A DNA stretch of 59,674 nt from Flavobacteriales bacterium (GTDB taxonomy: Bacteria; Bacteroidota; Bacteroidia; Flavobacteriales_E; Vicingaceae): contig JAGQZT010000076.1 of NCBI GenBank assembly GCA_020435335.1, positions 1 to 59,674 on the forward strand. The letters are read 5' to 3'. The translations under genes were made by a program, and so were the position numbers. Of this stretch, positions 1 through 8,629 are shown in pieces. Every line of letters starts with the position of its first letter. The first letter of the stretch is position 1. The notes beneath the pieces were generated by a model. It worked only from the letters and a program-made list of their open reading frames with translations. It made no database searches and was not told the origin of the DNA.

Positions 1-442
1 AATGATCAGGATAGTTACTTAGCACCTGATCAAAAGAGTCGTTATGATAATCAACCAATTCAATCTGATCGGATGTATAATCGGTAATCACAGCATGTTC
101 ATCCGGGTAGTGGAATAACAGTTTAGGACAACAAATATCCATCATCCGGTTAAAGCGCTCAATCGGGCTTTTAGGATCGAGGTTACTGTATATCGCACCG
201 ATTTTCACACATGCGATCATGATGGCATAAGCGGCAGCCGTTTTGTTATTGAGTATTGTAACGACATCGTTTCGTTGTACCCCGCGATCTGACAGGTAAT
301 TTGCAATCGTATTGGATAGATCATTCAGCTCTTTATACGTAGTAGCCCGCCCTTCCACCGGTCGGATTGCAATCCGATCGGGGTAAGTAAGAGCCAACTG
401 TTGAAATAACTGGCCAAGATTATAATGGTACATGTCACTCAT
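1..442 (-). CDS. AMP-binding (adenylating) enzyme, N-terminal part only
   Basis: Partial gene running off the left edge; 147 codons are visible from an ATG at 442. The translated start resembles the N-terminal subdomain of ANL-superfamily adenylating enzymes (acyl-CoA synthetases and NRPS-like amino-acid ligases): an early LTYPDRIAI stretch, TYKELNDLSNTIANYL, then a hydrophobic region with SNLDPKSPIERF. The AMP-binding P-loop and A-motifs lie outside the window, so the substrate cannot be judged. The ATG shares one base with the stop of the WbqC-like gene upstream, so translation is probably coupled. Following a sugar aminotransferase and a WbqC-like gene, it may activate an acyl or aminoacyl group for an amino sugar; that role is inference. 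Confidence 0.75.
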   Translation of the reverse strand, partial: MSDMYHYNLGQLFQQLALTYPDRIAIRPVEGRATTYKELNDLSNTIANYLSDRGVQRNDVVTILNNKTAAAYAIMIACVKIGAIYSNLDPKSPIERFNRMMDICCPKLLFHYPDEHAVITDYTSDQIELVDYHNDSFDQVLSNYPDH

Positions 443-1143
443 CAGATTAAACTGTAATCATTCAGCATGTTTATTATTTCTGTCCGGTCATTAAACATCA
501 GGATGTCGATCATGGATAATCCGGGAACAAAGTTAGTGTCAAATTGCCGATATCCCGAAATTTTATTCTCGATAAAGAAGAGTTCAATGCCTTGTTCTTT
601 AAAATACACCTTGTTATAAAGTTCTTTCCCCCCGGAAGGATTCACATAGGTATCGATTCCTTTGAGTTGACAAATTCTGATCAGTCGATCTGCTTTGTCC
701 ATCCCTTTGGTTTCGGGATAACTTTCGGAACTCTGTTCAAATACGGTTGACAGACCGAGATGGTTGGATACTTCACGAATGCTGGCCATGGTCAGGTCGG
801 CAATTGTTTGGTGGTTAGTCTCAAACACCTTCTTCACCAACTGAAAGGCAGGCTCGAAATGTGGTGCTTTTTTATAGTTAAACTCCAGTGTGTTGTAGAA
901 TTGTTTGAGCCATTTTTCATCGATCGCCAGGTGGGTTTCGTTAATTAATTTATTTTGGGACGCTTTGAGTAGGGGAATACTAAACAGGTTGAGCTGATGA
1001 TTGACCAGGATATTGTTCCGGTTGATCCACCCCCTTTTGATGAAATTAACATCGTCGTAAAAGACAAAGACATCGACGGCATTTACCAATTGAAAATAAC
1101 CCACGTAGGGAAAAATGTAAGGTTGCATGATTGCAATCTTCAT
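442..1143 (-). CDS. WbqC-like family protein
   Basis: A 233-residue protein with the characteristic WbqC-family opening (MQPYIFPYVGYFQLV, then YDDVNFIKRGWINRN). WbqC-like proteins are common in O-antigen and exopolysaccharide clusters and are often found beside DegT aminotransferases. Their biochemical role is poorly defined, but they are thought to take part in transfer of groups to amino sugars. There is no signal peptide, so it should be cytoplasmic. The start overlaps the aminotransferase stop as ATGA, and its own stop overlaps the next start, so it lies in the middle of a coupled three-gene module. Family assignment is firm; the reaction is not known from the sequence. Confidence 0.88.
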   Translation of the reverse strand: MKIAIMQPYIFPYVGYFQLVNAVDVFVFYDDVNFIKRGWINRNNILVNHQLNLFSIPLLKASQNKLINETHLAIDEKWLKQFYNTLEFNYKKAPHFEPAFQLVKKVFETNHQTIADLTMASIREVSNHLGLSTVFEQSSESYPETKGMDKADRLIRICQLKGIDTYVNPSGGKELYNKVYFKEQGIELFFIENKISGYRQFDTNFVPGLSMIDILMFNDRTEIINMLNDYSLI

Positions 1144-2252
1144 CGTTTTTCAGGGTTTTTTACAACATCAACAATCCGGTCGATGGTTGAGCGATCGAGT
1201 TTGGCATATAAAGGCAGGCAAAGGACCGATTCGGTTAGTTTTACCGCATGGGGCAGGTTTGAGCGATTGGCTGAAGGTATGGAAGCATAGATCGGAAAAT
1301 CGGAAATCAATGGATAGAAGTACCTTCTGGAGTATATCCCCGCTTTCATCAGGATATCATAAAGCTGATCCCTGTTTACCGGATAGTTTTCACCGACAAA
1401 AACCGGAAAATAACCATAGTTATAATTTTCAATCGAAGAGATATCCAACAAGTTCAACCCCGGTACATCTTTCAGCTGAGAAGCATAATAATCGTGCGCT
1501 TCCTTCCGCAACCGGATGTTCTCGTCGATGTATTTCAAATTAAGTAAGCCATAAGCCGCCTGCACCTCATTCATTTTGGCATTAATCCCTGAATCGACTA
1601 CGGTTAACTCGTCAGTTATCCCAAAATTTTTAAGGTTGTCGATTTTGGTTTTCATTTCAGCCGAATGGCTGATAATAGCTCCTCCTTCGATGGTATTGTA
1701 CACCTTGGTGGCATGAAAACTAAGAATAGACAGATCGCCGTAATTTAAAATGGACTGCCCGTTATATTTCACCCCAAAAGCATGTGCTGCATCGTAGATA
1801 ATTTTCAGGTTGTGTTTTTTTGCCAGGGCTTCCATCCCTTCCATATCACAAGGCGTACCGTATACATGAACCGGCATCAAGGCTGTTGTTTGAGGGGTAA
1901 TGGCTTTTTCAACGGCATCAACACTCATGTTGCAACTGTGTTCATCAATATCTGCAAAGACCGGTGTAATACCATTCCAGATTAACGAATTGGTTGTTGC
2001 CACAAAACTATAAGGGGTTGTAATCACTTCTCCTTTGATGTTAAGCGCCTGCAGGGCTGTAATCAGGGCTAAGGTGCCATTAGAAAAAACGGAAATGTGG
2101 TCGACTTCAAGGTATTCGGACAAGGCCTTCTCCAGTTTTTTATGAAAATCCCCGTCATTGGTAATGTACTCCGATTCCCAGATTTCATCAATGAGTTGAT
2201 AAAACTGATCTTTCGGAGGAAGGGAAGGCTTGGTTACGAATATCTTTTTCAT
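1140..2252 (-). CDS. DegT/DnrJ/EryC1/StrS-family sugar aminotransferase
   Basis: A 370-residue PLP enzyme of the nucleotide-sugar aminotransferase family. Visible landmarks are the phosphate-binding SNGT (residues 57-60), the cofactor Asp154 in IIYDAAHAFG and the Schiff-base lysine K183 in SFHATKVYNTIEGG. The opening (MKKIFVTKPSLPP, then EYITNDG) resembles VioA-like enzymes that aminate 4-keto-6-deoxyhexoses on dTDP sugars, but substrate and regiochemistry cannot be read from sequence. It follows a sulfotransferase by 4 nt and overlaps the WbqC-like gene. It probably makes the amino sugar that the WbqC-like protein and the adenylating enzyme go on to modify (inference). Confidence 0.92.
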   Translation of the reverse strand: MKKIFVTKPSLPPKDQFYQLIDEIWESEYITNDGDFHKKLEKALSEYLEVDHISVFSNGTLALITALQALNIKGEVITTPYSFVATTNSLIWNGITPVFADIDEHSCNMSVDAVEKAITPQTTALMPVHVYGTPCDMEGMEALAKKHNLKIIYDAAHAFGVKYNGQSILNYGDLSILSFHATKVYNTIEGGAIISHSAEMKTKIDNLKNFGITDELTVVDSGINAKMNEVQAAYGLLNLKYIDENIRLRKEAHDYYASQLKDVPGLNLLDISSIENYNYGYFPVFVGENYPVNRDQLYDILMKAGIYSRRYFYPLISDFPIYASIPSANRSNLPHAVKLTESVLCLPLYAKLDRSTIDRIVDVVKNPEKR

Positions 2253-2256
2253 GCAA

Positions 2257-2994
2257 TCAGGTTTTGTTTAACCAGGGAAAATCTATCCCCTCTTCCACTT
2301 CAATATTAAGAAATTGAGCCAATCTCTTGTACGCTCCCTTTTCTGATACGTTTAACACCAGCAAATCGTCGGGTCTGTCTTTAAAATAATTTTCCACATC
2401 CTTTATATGATTCAGATAGGTTGACTTGTACTTTTCCTGATCATACAAATGGGTACTTTGGTAGTCGAAAAAATATTGCTGGGTATCCAAAGCCCATCCT
2501 CTGTGCCGATACGGTGCATTTTTCAGCTCCTCCAGCGTACACTGGGTTTTTCCGTCTTTGGCAAAAATTTTACTGTGAAATTTGATCAATGAATTAAACC
2601 AAACTTCTTCATTTTTCCTTACAGTTAAGATGAACTTGCTTCCCTCAAAATGACTATCCAGTTCCTTGTACAACCCCGGCATATTAAAGGGAATATCCTG
2701 AAAAGCGTTAGCTGTATAGCAATAGTTGATGATTCTGTCCGATCTTTTATGATACCAATCTTCACACAACATCTCTGCCGCAGGTTGATTCCCCAATTTG
2801 TAACCAAATTCTTTCAGTACAGCCTCTAACGAGGTGGTTCCTGTTTTGGCAAAACCAATACAAAAGACCTTCCTGTCCATGGGAATTTCTTTAGGCGTAA
2901 TATAATCCTTCCGGGGTTTATCCTTTCGGAACAAACTCAGGTTAAAGACCAACGATCTTTTTTTACTGTATTTCAGTTCCCAGTTTATCCGCAT
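2257..2994 (-). CDS. Sulfotransferase family protein (paralogue A)
   Basis: A 245-residue protein with a sulfotransferase-type PAPS 5'-phosphosulfate loop, AKTGTTS (residues 49-55), and a downstream FEGSKFILTVRK segment with a following Ser that matches the 3'-phosphate-binding region. It should be cytoplasmic and transfer sulfate from PAPS to a glycan or glycolipid precursor. The chosen ATG abuts the wzt stop with no gap; an internal ATG at 2880 would give a protein starting like the paralogue at 9525-10157. The two share YKEMD/YKELD, GSKFILT and DRPDD motifs and are clearly related. The acceptor is unknown. Confidence 0.82.
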   Translation of the reverse strand: MRINWELKYSKKRSLVFNLSLFRKDKPRKDYITPKEIPMDRKVFCIGFAKTGTTSLEAVLKEFGYKLGNQPAAEMLCEDWYHKRSDRIINYCYTANAFQDIPFNMPGLYKELDSHFEGSKFILTVRKNEEVWFNSLIKFHSKIFAKDGKTQCTLEELKNAPYRHRGWALDTQQYFFDYQSTHLYDQEKYKSTYLNHIKDVENYFKDRPDDLLVLNVSEKGAYKRLAQFLNIEVEEGIDFPWLNKT

Positions 2995-4290
2995 TTAATT
3001 TTTTGTATCCGTTTGCCATGGAAATTGAGGAATAATCGGCACTTTTCCTTTCCCCATGAACTCGCCCAATTTTGCCTGCTTGGGCAATATATCAAATTTC
3101 AACACATCTTCTACCCTGAGCGCGATGGTTTTCCCATCCTGAACAAACAAAAGATTTACATAAAAAGAGGTGGAGTTAAAGAAATTAGACGGAATGGTAA
3201 CGGTAAACGTCTTCGCACCAGTAGCTTTTGCTTCCTGATCGGCAACCGTGCTGGCACTGGATAATGAGAAGATATAATTACCGGATTCATCCTTAACCTG
3301 CAAGGTGGTATGAATCGTATTCTCCGGCACCTTCTTCATGAACCGGATTTGAATTTCAATCTCTTCATCAACCCTCATGGGGTCGCCATATTCTTTTCCT
3401 TTAGATCGAACACCAATGGATTGAAGTTCCACCTGTTCATTCGCCGTATTTTTATCCGTTTCAAAGATTTTATGTTCTGCGACGCCATCGGTTGCCCCAT
3501 GACTCAGATAATGCTGCAGTGCTGCATCAACATCACCATCGAATGTGATGCTTCCATTTTCCAGAACAACAGCTCTTGTGCATAAACTTTTTACGCTGGC
3601 CATGTTGTGGCTTACAAACAGAACCGTCCGATGTCCCGCTTCAGAAATATCTTTCATTTTACCGATGGCTTTTTTCTGGAATTCAGCATCACCGACGGCT
3701 AACACCTCATCGACAATCAAAATTTCCGGTTCTAAAAACGCCGCGACGGCAAATCCTAACCGGACCCGCATCCCGGACGAGAATCGTTTAATCGGAGTAT
3801 CAACATACATGCGGCATCCGGCAAAATCAATAATTTCATCAAATTTGGCGGCGATCTCTTTTTTTTTCATCCCTAAAATGGCGCCATTTAAAAAGATGTT
3901 TTCCCTGGCCGTCATTTCCGGATGCATACCCGTACCTACTTCCAGTAACGAGGCTATTCTTCCCTTCGCCTTTATACTACCCGTTGTTGGTGATGTAATT
4001 TGTGAAATCAGTTTCAGCAAAGTGGACTTTCCTGCACCATTTTTACCAACAATCCCGAGTACCTCGCCCTTCCTCACTTCAAAACCGACATCCTTCAATG
4101 CCCAAACATAATCACTATCGGCTGCCTGGGTACGATCATTGACCTGTCCCACCATGCTGTATGGATCGTCCTTCCCTCTCAGTTTCGCAAATGCGCGATT
4201 CAGGTCGTGACTCAGTGTTCCCGTACCGATCTCTCCCAAACGATAGAGTTTGGATAAGTTCTCGATTTTTATGGCTATATCTTTACTCAT
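2995..4290 (-). CDS. wzt: Polysaccharide ABC exporter ATPase, Wzt-like with C-terminal binding domain
   Basis: A 431-residue ATPase with Walker A GKNGAGKS (82-89), ABC signature SSGMR (171-175), Walker B ILIVDE (190-195) and H-loop His228. An extended region before the Walker A (about residues 20-65) is typical of polysaccharide-export ATPases. After residue about 285 comes a beta-rich domain like the Wzt C-terminal domain, which in characterised systems recognises the modified non-reducing end of the glycan. It sits 2 nt after wzm and directly before a sulfotransferase, so the sulfotransferase may add part of the exported chain's terminal signal. That link is inference; the exporter role is well supported. 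Confidence 0.93.
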   Translation of the reverse strand: MSKDIAIKIENLSKLYRLGEIGTGTLSHDLNRAFAKLRGKDDPYSMVGQVNDRTQAADSDYVWALKDVGFEVRKGEVLGIVGKNGAGKSTLLKLISQITSPTTGSIKAKGRIASLLEVGTGMHPEMTARENIFLNGAILGMKKKEIAAKFDEIIDFAGCRMYVDTPIKRFSSGMRVRLGFAVAAFLEPEILIVDEVLAVGDAEFQKKAIGKMKDISEAGHRTVLFVSHNMASVKSLCTRAVVLENGSITFDGDVDAALQHYLSHGATDGVAEHKIFETDKNTANEQVELQSIGVRSKGKEYGDPMRVDEEIEIQIRFMKKVPENTIHTTLQVKDESGNYIFSLSSASTVADQEAKATGAKTFTVTIPSNFFNSTSFYVNLLFVQDGKTIALRVEDVLKFDILPKQAKLGEFMGKGKVPIIPQFPWQTDTKN

Positions 4291-4292
4291 CG

Positions 4293-5138
4293 TTATACGG
4301 TATCCATAAAGGTTTGCTCCGTTTTATTAAATATGATAACTCCCAGAGCCAGTACAACCACAGTAAACCCAAAGGCATACAGGAGGCCTTCCCAGGACAA
4401 CGTGCCACTTCCCAAAAAAGCTGTTTTGAAGGTTTCAATGATGTGGGTTAAGGGGTTTAACTTAAACAAAAACTGGTAGTTTTCGGGAATGGTACTCAAA
4501 GGGTAGATAACCGGAGTAGCATACATCAACAATTGAACACCAAACTGCAGTAAAAATTTCAGATCTTTGTACTTGGTGGTTAATGAACTGAAGATCAGTC
4601 CAAAGCCCAACCCCATTCCGGCCATCATGATAACGAGCAAGGGAAACAGAAAAATCAGCAAGGAAGGTTGGATGGCTGTTTTTTCAAAAAACAGGTAATA
4701 GCAATAGATGCCTGCAAACAAAACAAATTGTATCGCAAATTTAATGAGATTGGAAATCACTACGGAAAGCGGTACAATCAACCGGGGAAAAAAGACCTTC
4801 CCGAATAAATTGGCATTCTTGGCAAAGGTATCCGCAGTTTGATTGAAGCAACTGGAAAAATAATTCCACAACACAATGCCCGATACATAAAACAAAGGCA
4901 TTGGGATATTGTCGGTAGAAATTTTGGCTACTTTACCAAAAATGAAGACATAAATTACGACTGTTAATATAGGTTGAACGAAAAACCAGACAGGGCCCAG
5001 AATGGTTTGCTTGTAGGTAGTAACCACATCCCGTTTTACAAACAGAAAGAGCAAATCCCTGTAATCATAAACCTGTTTTAAATTGATGTCAAAAAGATTG
5101 CGCTTAGGCTTAAGAACAATATCCCATTCTTCTTTCAT
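4293..5138 (-). CDS. wzm: Polysaccharide ABC exporter permease, Wzm-like
   Basis: A 281-residue ABC-2 type inner-membrane permease with a short cytoplasmic N-terminus and about six hydrophobic segments. It has hallmarks of O-antigen/teichoic-acid exporters, including the region VVTTYKQTILGPVWFFVQP near residue 40 and PLTHIIETFKTAFLG near residue 230. It pairs with the Wzt-like ATPase 2 nt downstream to move lipid-linked polysaccharide across the inner membrane. Its ATG overlaps the stop of the upstream kinase gene as ATGA, so the tyrosine kinase, permease and ATPase are translationally linked. Confidence 0.93.
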   Translation of the reverse strand: MKEEWDIVLKPKRNLFDINLKQVYDYRDLLFLFVKRDVVTTYKQTILGPVWFFVQPILTVVIYVFIFGKVAKISTDNIPMPLFYVSGIVLWNYFSSCFNQTADTFAKNANLFGKVFFPRLIVPLSVVISNLIKFAIQFVLFAGIYCYYLFFEKTAIQPSLLIFLFPLLVIMMAGMGLGFGLIFSSLTTKYKDLKFLLQFGVQLLMYATPVIYPLSTIPENYQFLFKLNPLTHIIETFKTAFLGSGTLSWEGLLYAFGFTVVVLALGVIIFNKTEQTFMDTV

Positions 5139-7522
5139 CTTTTGATCTTTTTCTTGATTTTCGCCAATCGGGACTTCTTCTTCACTTCTCCATAATAACC
5201 ATAGCCATAGCCGTATCCGTAACCATATCCGTAGCCATAATTGTAGCCATATCTGTAACCTATACGCTGTTCTTTGAGGTCGTTAACAATAATTCCGATA
5301 TTATCGACTTTGTTATCTTCGTATAAGTTATTGATCAGTTCCAGGTGGTTTTTATTGGTATATCGCTGTCTGACGATATACAGGTTTACGTCCGAGTACT
5401 GAGTCAGAATCATCGCATCCGTTACCAGTCCAACTGGTGGCGTATCGATTACAATAACGTCATAATCGTTCTGAGTTGCCTCAAAAAATTCTTTCATTTT
5501 AGCCGTATCAATCAACTCGGACGGGTTTGGAGGGATAGGCCCCGAAGAAATCAAGCTCAGATTTTCCTGATGTGTTTGCTGAGTAATCTCCTGCAGCGAA
5601 GACTTTCCAATCAGGTAAGAGGACAACCCGTACTGATTCGACAGGTTGAAATCACCGTAGATCTTCGGCTTTCTAAGGTCAGCCCCGATCAGTAAGGTCT
5701 TTTTCCCCGCTATGGCATAAGCTGTGGCCAGGTTGATGGCACAGAAGGTCTTTCCTTCACCACTAATGGATGAAGTAATCAGTATAACAAAAGAATCTTT
5801 TTCCTTGGTGATGTAATTGATATTCGTTCTGAGTGACCTGAAAGATTCGGCAACAACAGACTTCGGTTGGTTGATTAGTACGAGGTTTCCGGCATCATGA
5901 ATGTGTCCGATGGTAGCCAGGATAGGAATAGTCGTAACCGATTCGATATCACCTTTCTCCAGTATTTTGGTATTGAAGATAAACAAGAACAGAACCAGCA
6001 GGAAAGGTATCAGAAAAGCCACACCCAAATTAAAGATGTATATGTTTCGCGGCACAATTCCGACATAAGCTACGGTATAATCACTGGCCGATTCAATAAT
6101 CTTGGCACTGGGCAGATTAGATGCCTCTGCAAGCGCGGCTTCACTTCGTTTTTGAAGCAGGTAATTGTAGAAGTTATTGTTCAGGTTGTACATCCTGTCC
6201 ATGCGGATAAACTTGGATTCTTCCATAGGCAGGTCTTCCAGTTTATCGTTCAGGTTCACCAGTTGTTCTTCCAATTGCTCCAGGCGGAATTTATTTTGCA
6301 GCAACCTGGATTCCAGATTAGCCGTAAGAATTTTCTTACTGGTTTCAATTTCAGAAATCAATAACTGATAGGTTGTACTGCTATCGCTGGCCTCTTTTTC
6401 CATTCGGATTCGCTTCTTATGGAGCTGCATCAGGTCGTTAATTGACACATAGAGCGGATCCCGGACATCTACGTTTACCAGGTTCGGAATAAAAATCTCA
6501 TCAATTTTAGAATTATTCAGTTTAGAAAGGGTTTGCTCGTAAAAGGTGTATTCGAATTTTTCCTCGATGTACCTAAGTTCTATGGAATTGGATTGAGGAA
6601 TGTAACGTCTTGAGTTGATCTCTAACTTATCAAGGTTATTTTTCAATTTAAATTCTTCGATTTCATTTTCATTGGTTCTCAGATCACCAGCCACAAATCT
6701 TAGCTGATCGTCCACAAAATCGATGGTATTCTTTGCAATCTGGCTATTTTCGTCAAGGCCGTATTGAATGTATTTATTCATCAATGCGTTAACAAAATCA
6801 ATTTCCTTATCGATGGTCGGTCCGCTCAGGCTGAACTGAAGGATAGAAGACTCCATGGGTGTTGTTTCCAATTGGATACTTCTTTGATAAACTTTTGCCA
6901 GCGAGTTCAGATCGTTCACGTTAAATGCATAGAGCTTGTTCTTACTTTTCTCGGGAGTGTATCGATCAGTAAGTTGAATTTCCAGTTTAATGTCGTTCAA
7001 CACGATCGGTGCATTGAAAGCATAAACTTTCTGGTTATTCATCTCCCTGTTTCGTGCCAATGCAAAATGCTTGCTATCGGTTATAGTCATGTAGTAATAC
7101 AGGTTCCGAATGTTCTGATTGGTCGAATCCAGCTTAACGACAAAGGGCGATTTTTTATACAGTTCCGTATCTTTTAGGTCGCCGATATCATAATAGAACA
7201 CATCGAAATTCAGTTCCTCCAATACCGAACGCATCATGTTAAACGAACTGATCAGGCCAATTTCGTTAGACAACCTGTTACGGGCACTAACAAGCTCCAT
7301 CCCCTTGATAAAGTATTCCTGGCCCCATGACGTGTATTCATCCTTCAGCAACATTTTACCGTAAGTACTGTATACCGGCACACTATACCTGATTTTGTAG
7401 TAGCTGATAAAGAACCCGATAATCAGTGACAAAGCAAATAAGTACCAATACTTAAGTATTCTGGCACCAAGCGCCTTAAAATCAAAACTTTCGATAATGT
7501 TTATACTATCCTTTTTCTCCAT
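5135..7522 (-). CDS. wzc: Wzc-like polysaccharide co-polymerase and bacterial tyrosine kinase
   Basis: A 795-residue inner-membrane protein. It has an N-terminal Wzz-type domain with a first membrane helix near residues 25-45, a long periplasmic region with coiled-coil character, and a second helix near 490-510. A cytoplasmic BY-kinase domain follows with Walker A K591 (SGEGKT), the Walker A' segment KTLLIGADLRKP and Walker B D693 (VIDTPP). The tail at residues 755-778 alternates Tyr with Gly and carries 12 tyrosines, then a Lys/Arg-rich end. Kinases of this type autophosphorylate a C-terminal tyrosine cluster to control chain length and export. A TAnnTTTG promoter element lies 18 nt upstream of the ATG. 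Confidence 0.94.
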   Translation of the reverse strand: MEKKDSINIIESFDFKALGARILKYWYLFALSLIIGFFISYYKIRYSVPVYSTYGKMLLKDEYTSWGQEYFIKGMELVSARNRLSNEIGLISSFNMMRSVLEELNFDVFYYDIGDLKDTELYKKSPFVVKLDSTNQNIRNLYYYMTITDSKHFALARNREMNNQKVYAFNAPIVLNDIKLEIQLTDRYTPEKSKNKLYAFNVNDLNSLAKVYQRSIQLETTPMESSILQFSLSGPTIDKEIDFVNALMNKYIQYGLDENSQIAKNTIDFVDDQLRFVAGDLRTNENEIEEFKLKNNLDKLEINSRRYIPQSNSIELRYIEEKFEYTFYEQTLSKLNNSKIDEIFIPNLVNVDVRDPLYVSINDLMQLHKKRIRMEKEASDSSTTYQLLISEIETSKKILTANLESRLLQNKFRLEQLEEQLVNLNDKLEDLPMEESKFIRMDRMYNLNNNFYNYLLQKRSEAALAEASNLPSAKIIESASDYTVAYVGIVPRNIYIFNLGVAFLIPFLLVLFLFIFNTKILEKGDIESVTTIPILATIGHIHDAGNLVLINQPKSVVAESFRSLRTNINYITKEKDSFVILITSSISGEGKTFCAINLATAYAIAGKKTLLIGADLRKPKIYGDFNLSNQYGLSSYLIGKSSLQEITQQTHQENLSLISSGPIPPNPSELIDTAKMKEFFEATQNDYDVIVIDTPPVGLVTDAMILTQYSDVNLYIVRQRYTNKNHLELINNLYEDNKVDNIGIIVNDLKEQRIGYRYGYNYGYGYGYGYGYGYGYYGEVKKKSRLAKIKKKIKR
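5189..5260 (-). repeat. In-frame Tyr-Gly repeat tract in the wzc tail
   Basis: Degenerate 6-nt direct repeats encode residues 755-778 of the Wzc-like kinase, a run in which every second residue is Tyr (12 in total) and Gly fills most other positions. Codons alternate TAC/TAT and GGN, so units are imperfect at DNA level. Gain or loss of one 6-nt unit would keep frame and add or remove one tyrosine. Confidence 0.85.
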
Positions 7523-7539
7523 AATTTACTCTGCGTAGA

Positions 7540-7547
7540 CAAAAGTA
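7540..7547 (-). promoter_or_regulatory. Bacteroidota -7 element upstream of wzc
   Basis: On the minus strand the sequence is TACTTTTG, a full match to the TAnnTTTG consensus of the major Bacteroidota sigma factor, 18 nt before the wzc ATG. No clear TTG -33 element was found at the usual spacing. Confidence 0.5.
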
Positions 7548-7600
7548 ACTTTTTATTCGTATTAATAGAACTTAAGCGAAATTAACCTTAAGCATTTTCA

Positions 7601-7608
7601 TAAATTTG
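7601..7608 (+). promoter_or_regulatory. Bacteroidota -7 element upstream of the exosortase gene
   Basis: TAAATTTG matches TAnnTTTG exactly and ends 17 nt before the ATG at 7625. With the element at 7540-7547 it makes the wzc/exosortase intergenic region a divergent promoter for both arms of the glycan locus. The -33 element is not obvious. Confidence 0.5.
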
Positions 7609-7624
7609 CAACAGCACACGAGCC

Positions 7625-8149
7625 ATGTTAAAATCATTTCTCAGTAAAATAAGCCAGCAAGACAAAATCATTTCTTTATTTATACTAAAGGGATTCGGCC
7701 TTTATTTATTTTGGTTTCTACTATACGACAACTGGTTACTAAAGGATGGTTTGGTCGATCATTTTTTGATTGAACACCTCGTTCATGCTACCGCGTCCAT
7801 ACTTGATCTTTTTGGTTACACCACCTTCCAGTATGCCGATGCTGTCGGAATAGACGGCACCCACGGTGTACTCATCGGCGCCCCTTGCAATGGGCTTGAA
7901 CTATTTGCGCTGTTTACCGGTTTCATCATCATTTTCCCCGGAAAGGTATTAAACAAACTTATTTACATTCCGGTTGGCGTTCTGATGATTCACCTGCTAA
8001 ACATCAGCCGGTTAGTTGGACTGGCCGTCGTTGTCCTCTACTACCCCAACAGTTTAGAATTCAACCACAAGTATACATTCACGATTGCGATTTATGCCGT
8101 CATCTTTTTACTATGGATACTCTGGGTTAAAAAATTTTCAAAAAAATAA
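7625..8149 (+). CDS. Exosortase family protein (short XrtF/XrtX-like type)
   Basis: A 174-residue polytopic inner-membrane protein with the exosortase/archaeosortase catalytic signature: Cys88 in GAPCNGLEL, Arg129 in LLNISRLVGL and His148 in FNHKYTF. Members act as transpeptidase-like enzymes on membrane-anchored proteins carrying a short C-terminal sorting signal. The small size matches the Bacteroidota XrtF/XrtX types rather than the larger proteobacterial EpsH; I cannot separate these subtypes from sequence alone. The next gene, directly adjacent, is the partner membrane protein usually paired with them. Location inside an exopolysaccharide locus fits the family's strong association with EPS genes. 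No protein in the window shows an obvious matching sorting signal. Confidence 0.88.
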   Translation: MLKSFLSKISQQDKIISLFILKGFGLYLFWFLLYDNWLLKDGLVDHFLIEHLVHATASILDLFGYTTFQYADAVGIDGTHGVLIGAPCNGLELFALFTGFIIIFPGKVLNKLIYIPVGVLMIHLLNISRLVGLAVVVLYYPNSLEFNHKYTFTIAIYAVIFLLWILWVKKFSKK

Positions 8150-8629
8150 ATGCATACCAACTTTATCAAAAAGAAATTAGTCGTAGCATTCATTCTTTTG
8201 TTTGCGTTCACCGTAGGTTACATCCGTGAAACCATTTTTGTGGTGATCAATTCGGTGATCAACGATTATGCTTTTCCATACAACCCATCGTATCTGGAAC
8301 CCCCTGCCTTTTTATACGACATTGAAACCGGTAATCTGATTAAAATCAAATGGTTTCTCACTTTTGTCTTTTCCCTGATCTTCTTCGGAATCACGCTGTG
8401 GCTGGTTAATTTTTATTTCCGATCGAAATCATACAACAGAATTATTCTGCTCACCTACAGCATTCTTTTTGCTGCCTCGCTGATTATAACCCTACTGGGC
8501 TTCCTGTTTAACCAATATGAATCCTTTTACGGCATCAGCAGGTTCATCGCCGGTTTACTGCAGTATCCCCTGATGACTTTAATTTTATTTACTATGTTTT
8601 ATTTTGTAAACCAGTTGTACCGTGAGTGA
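8150..8629 (+). CDS. Exosortase-system-associated small membrane protein
   Basis: A 159-residue protein with about four hydrophobic helices (near residues 10-30, 68-88, 98-118 and 132-153) and a short extracytoplasmic loop rich in Pro, Tyr and Asn after the first helix. It starts at the base after the exosortase stop. Size, topology and position fit the conserved membrane partner of XrtF/XrtX-type exosortases in Bacteroidota. That assignment rests mainly on context, since I see no catalytic motif. It ends inside the GTG start region of the FkbM gene with an 8-nt overlap. Confidence 0.68.
   Translation: MHTNFIKKKLVVAFILLFAFTVGYIRETIFVVINSVINDYAFPYNPSYLEPPAFLYDIETGNLIKIKWFLTFVFSLIFFGITLWLVNFYFRSKSYNRIILLTYSILFAASLIITLLGFLFNQYESFYGISRFIAGLLQYPLMTLILFTMFYFVNQLYRE

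Noticed and set aside
3545..4111. A 188-codon plus-strand open frame opposite wzt
   Set aside because: The minus-strand Walker A, signature and Walker B motifs occupy the same bases, so this frame is a shadow.
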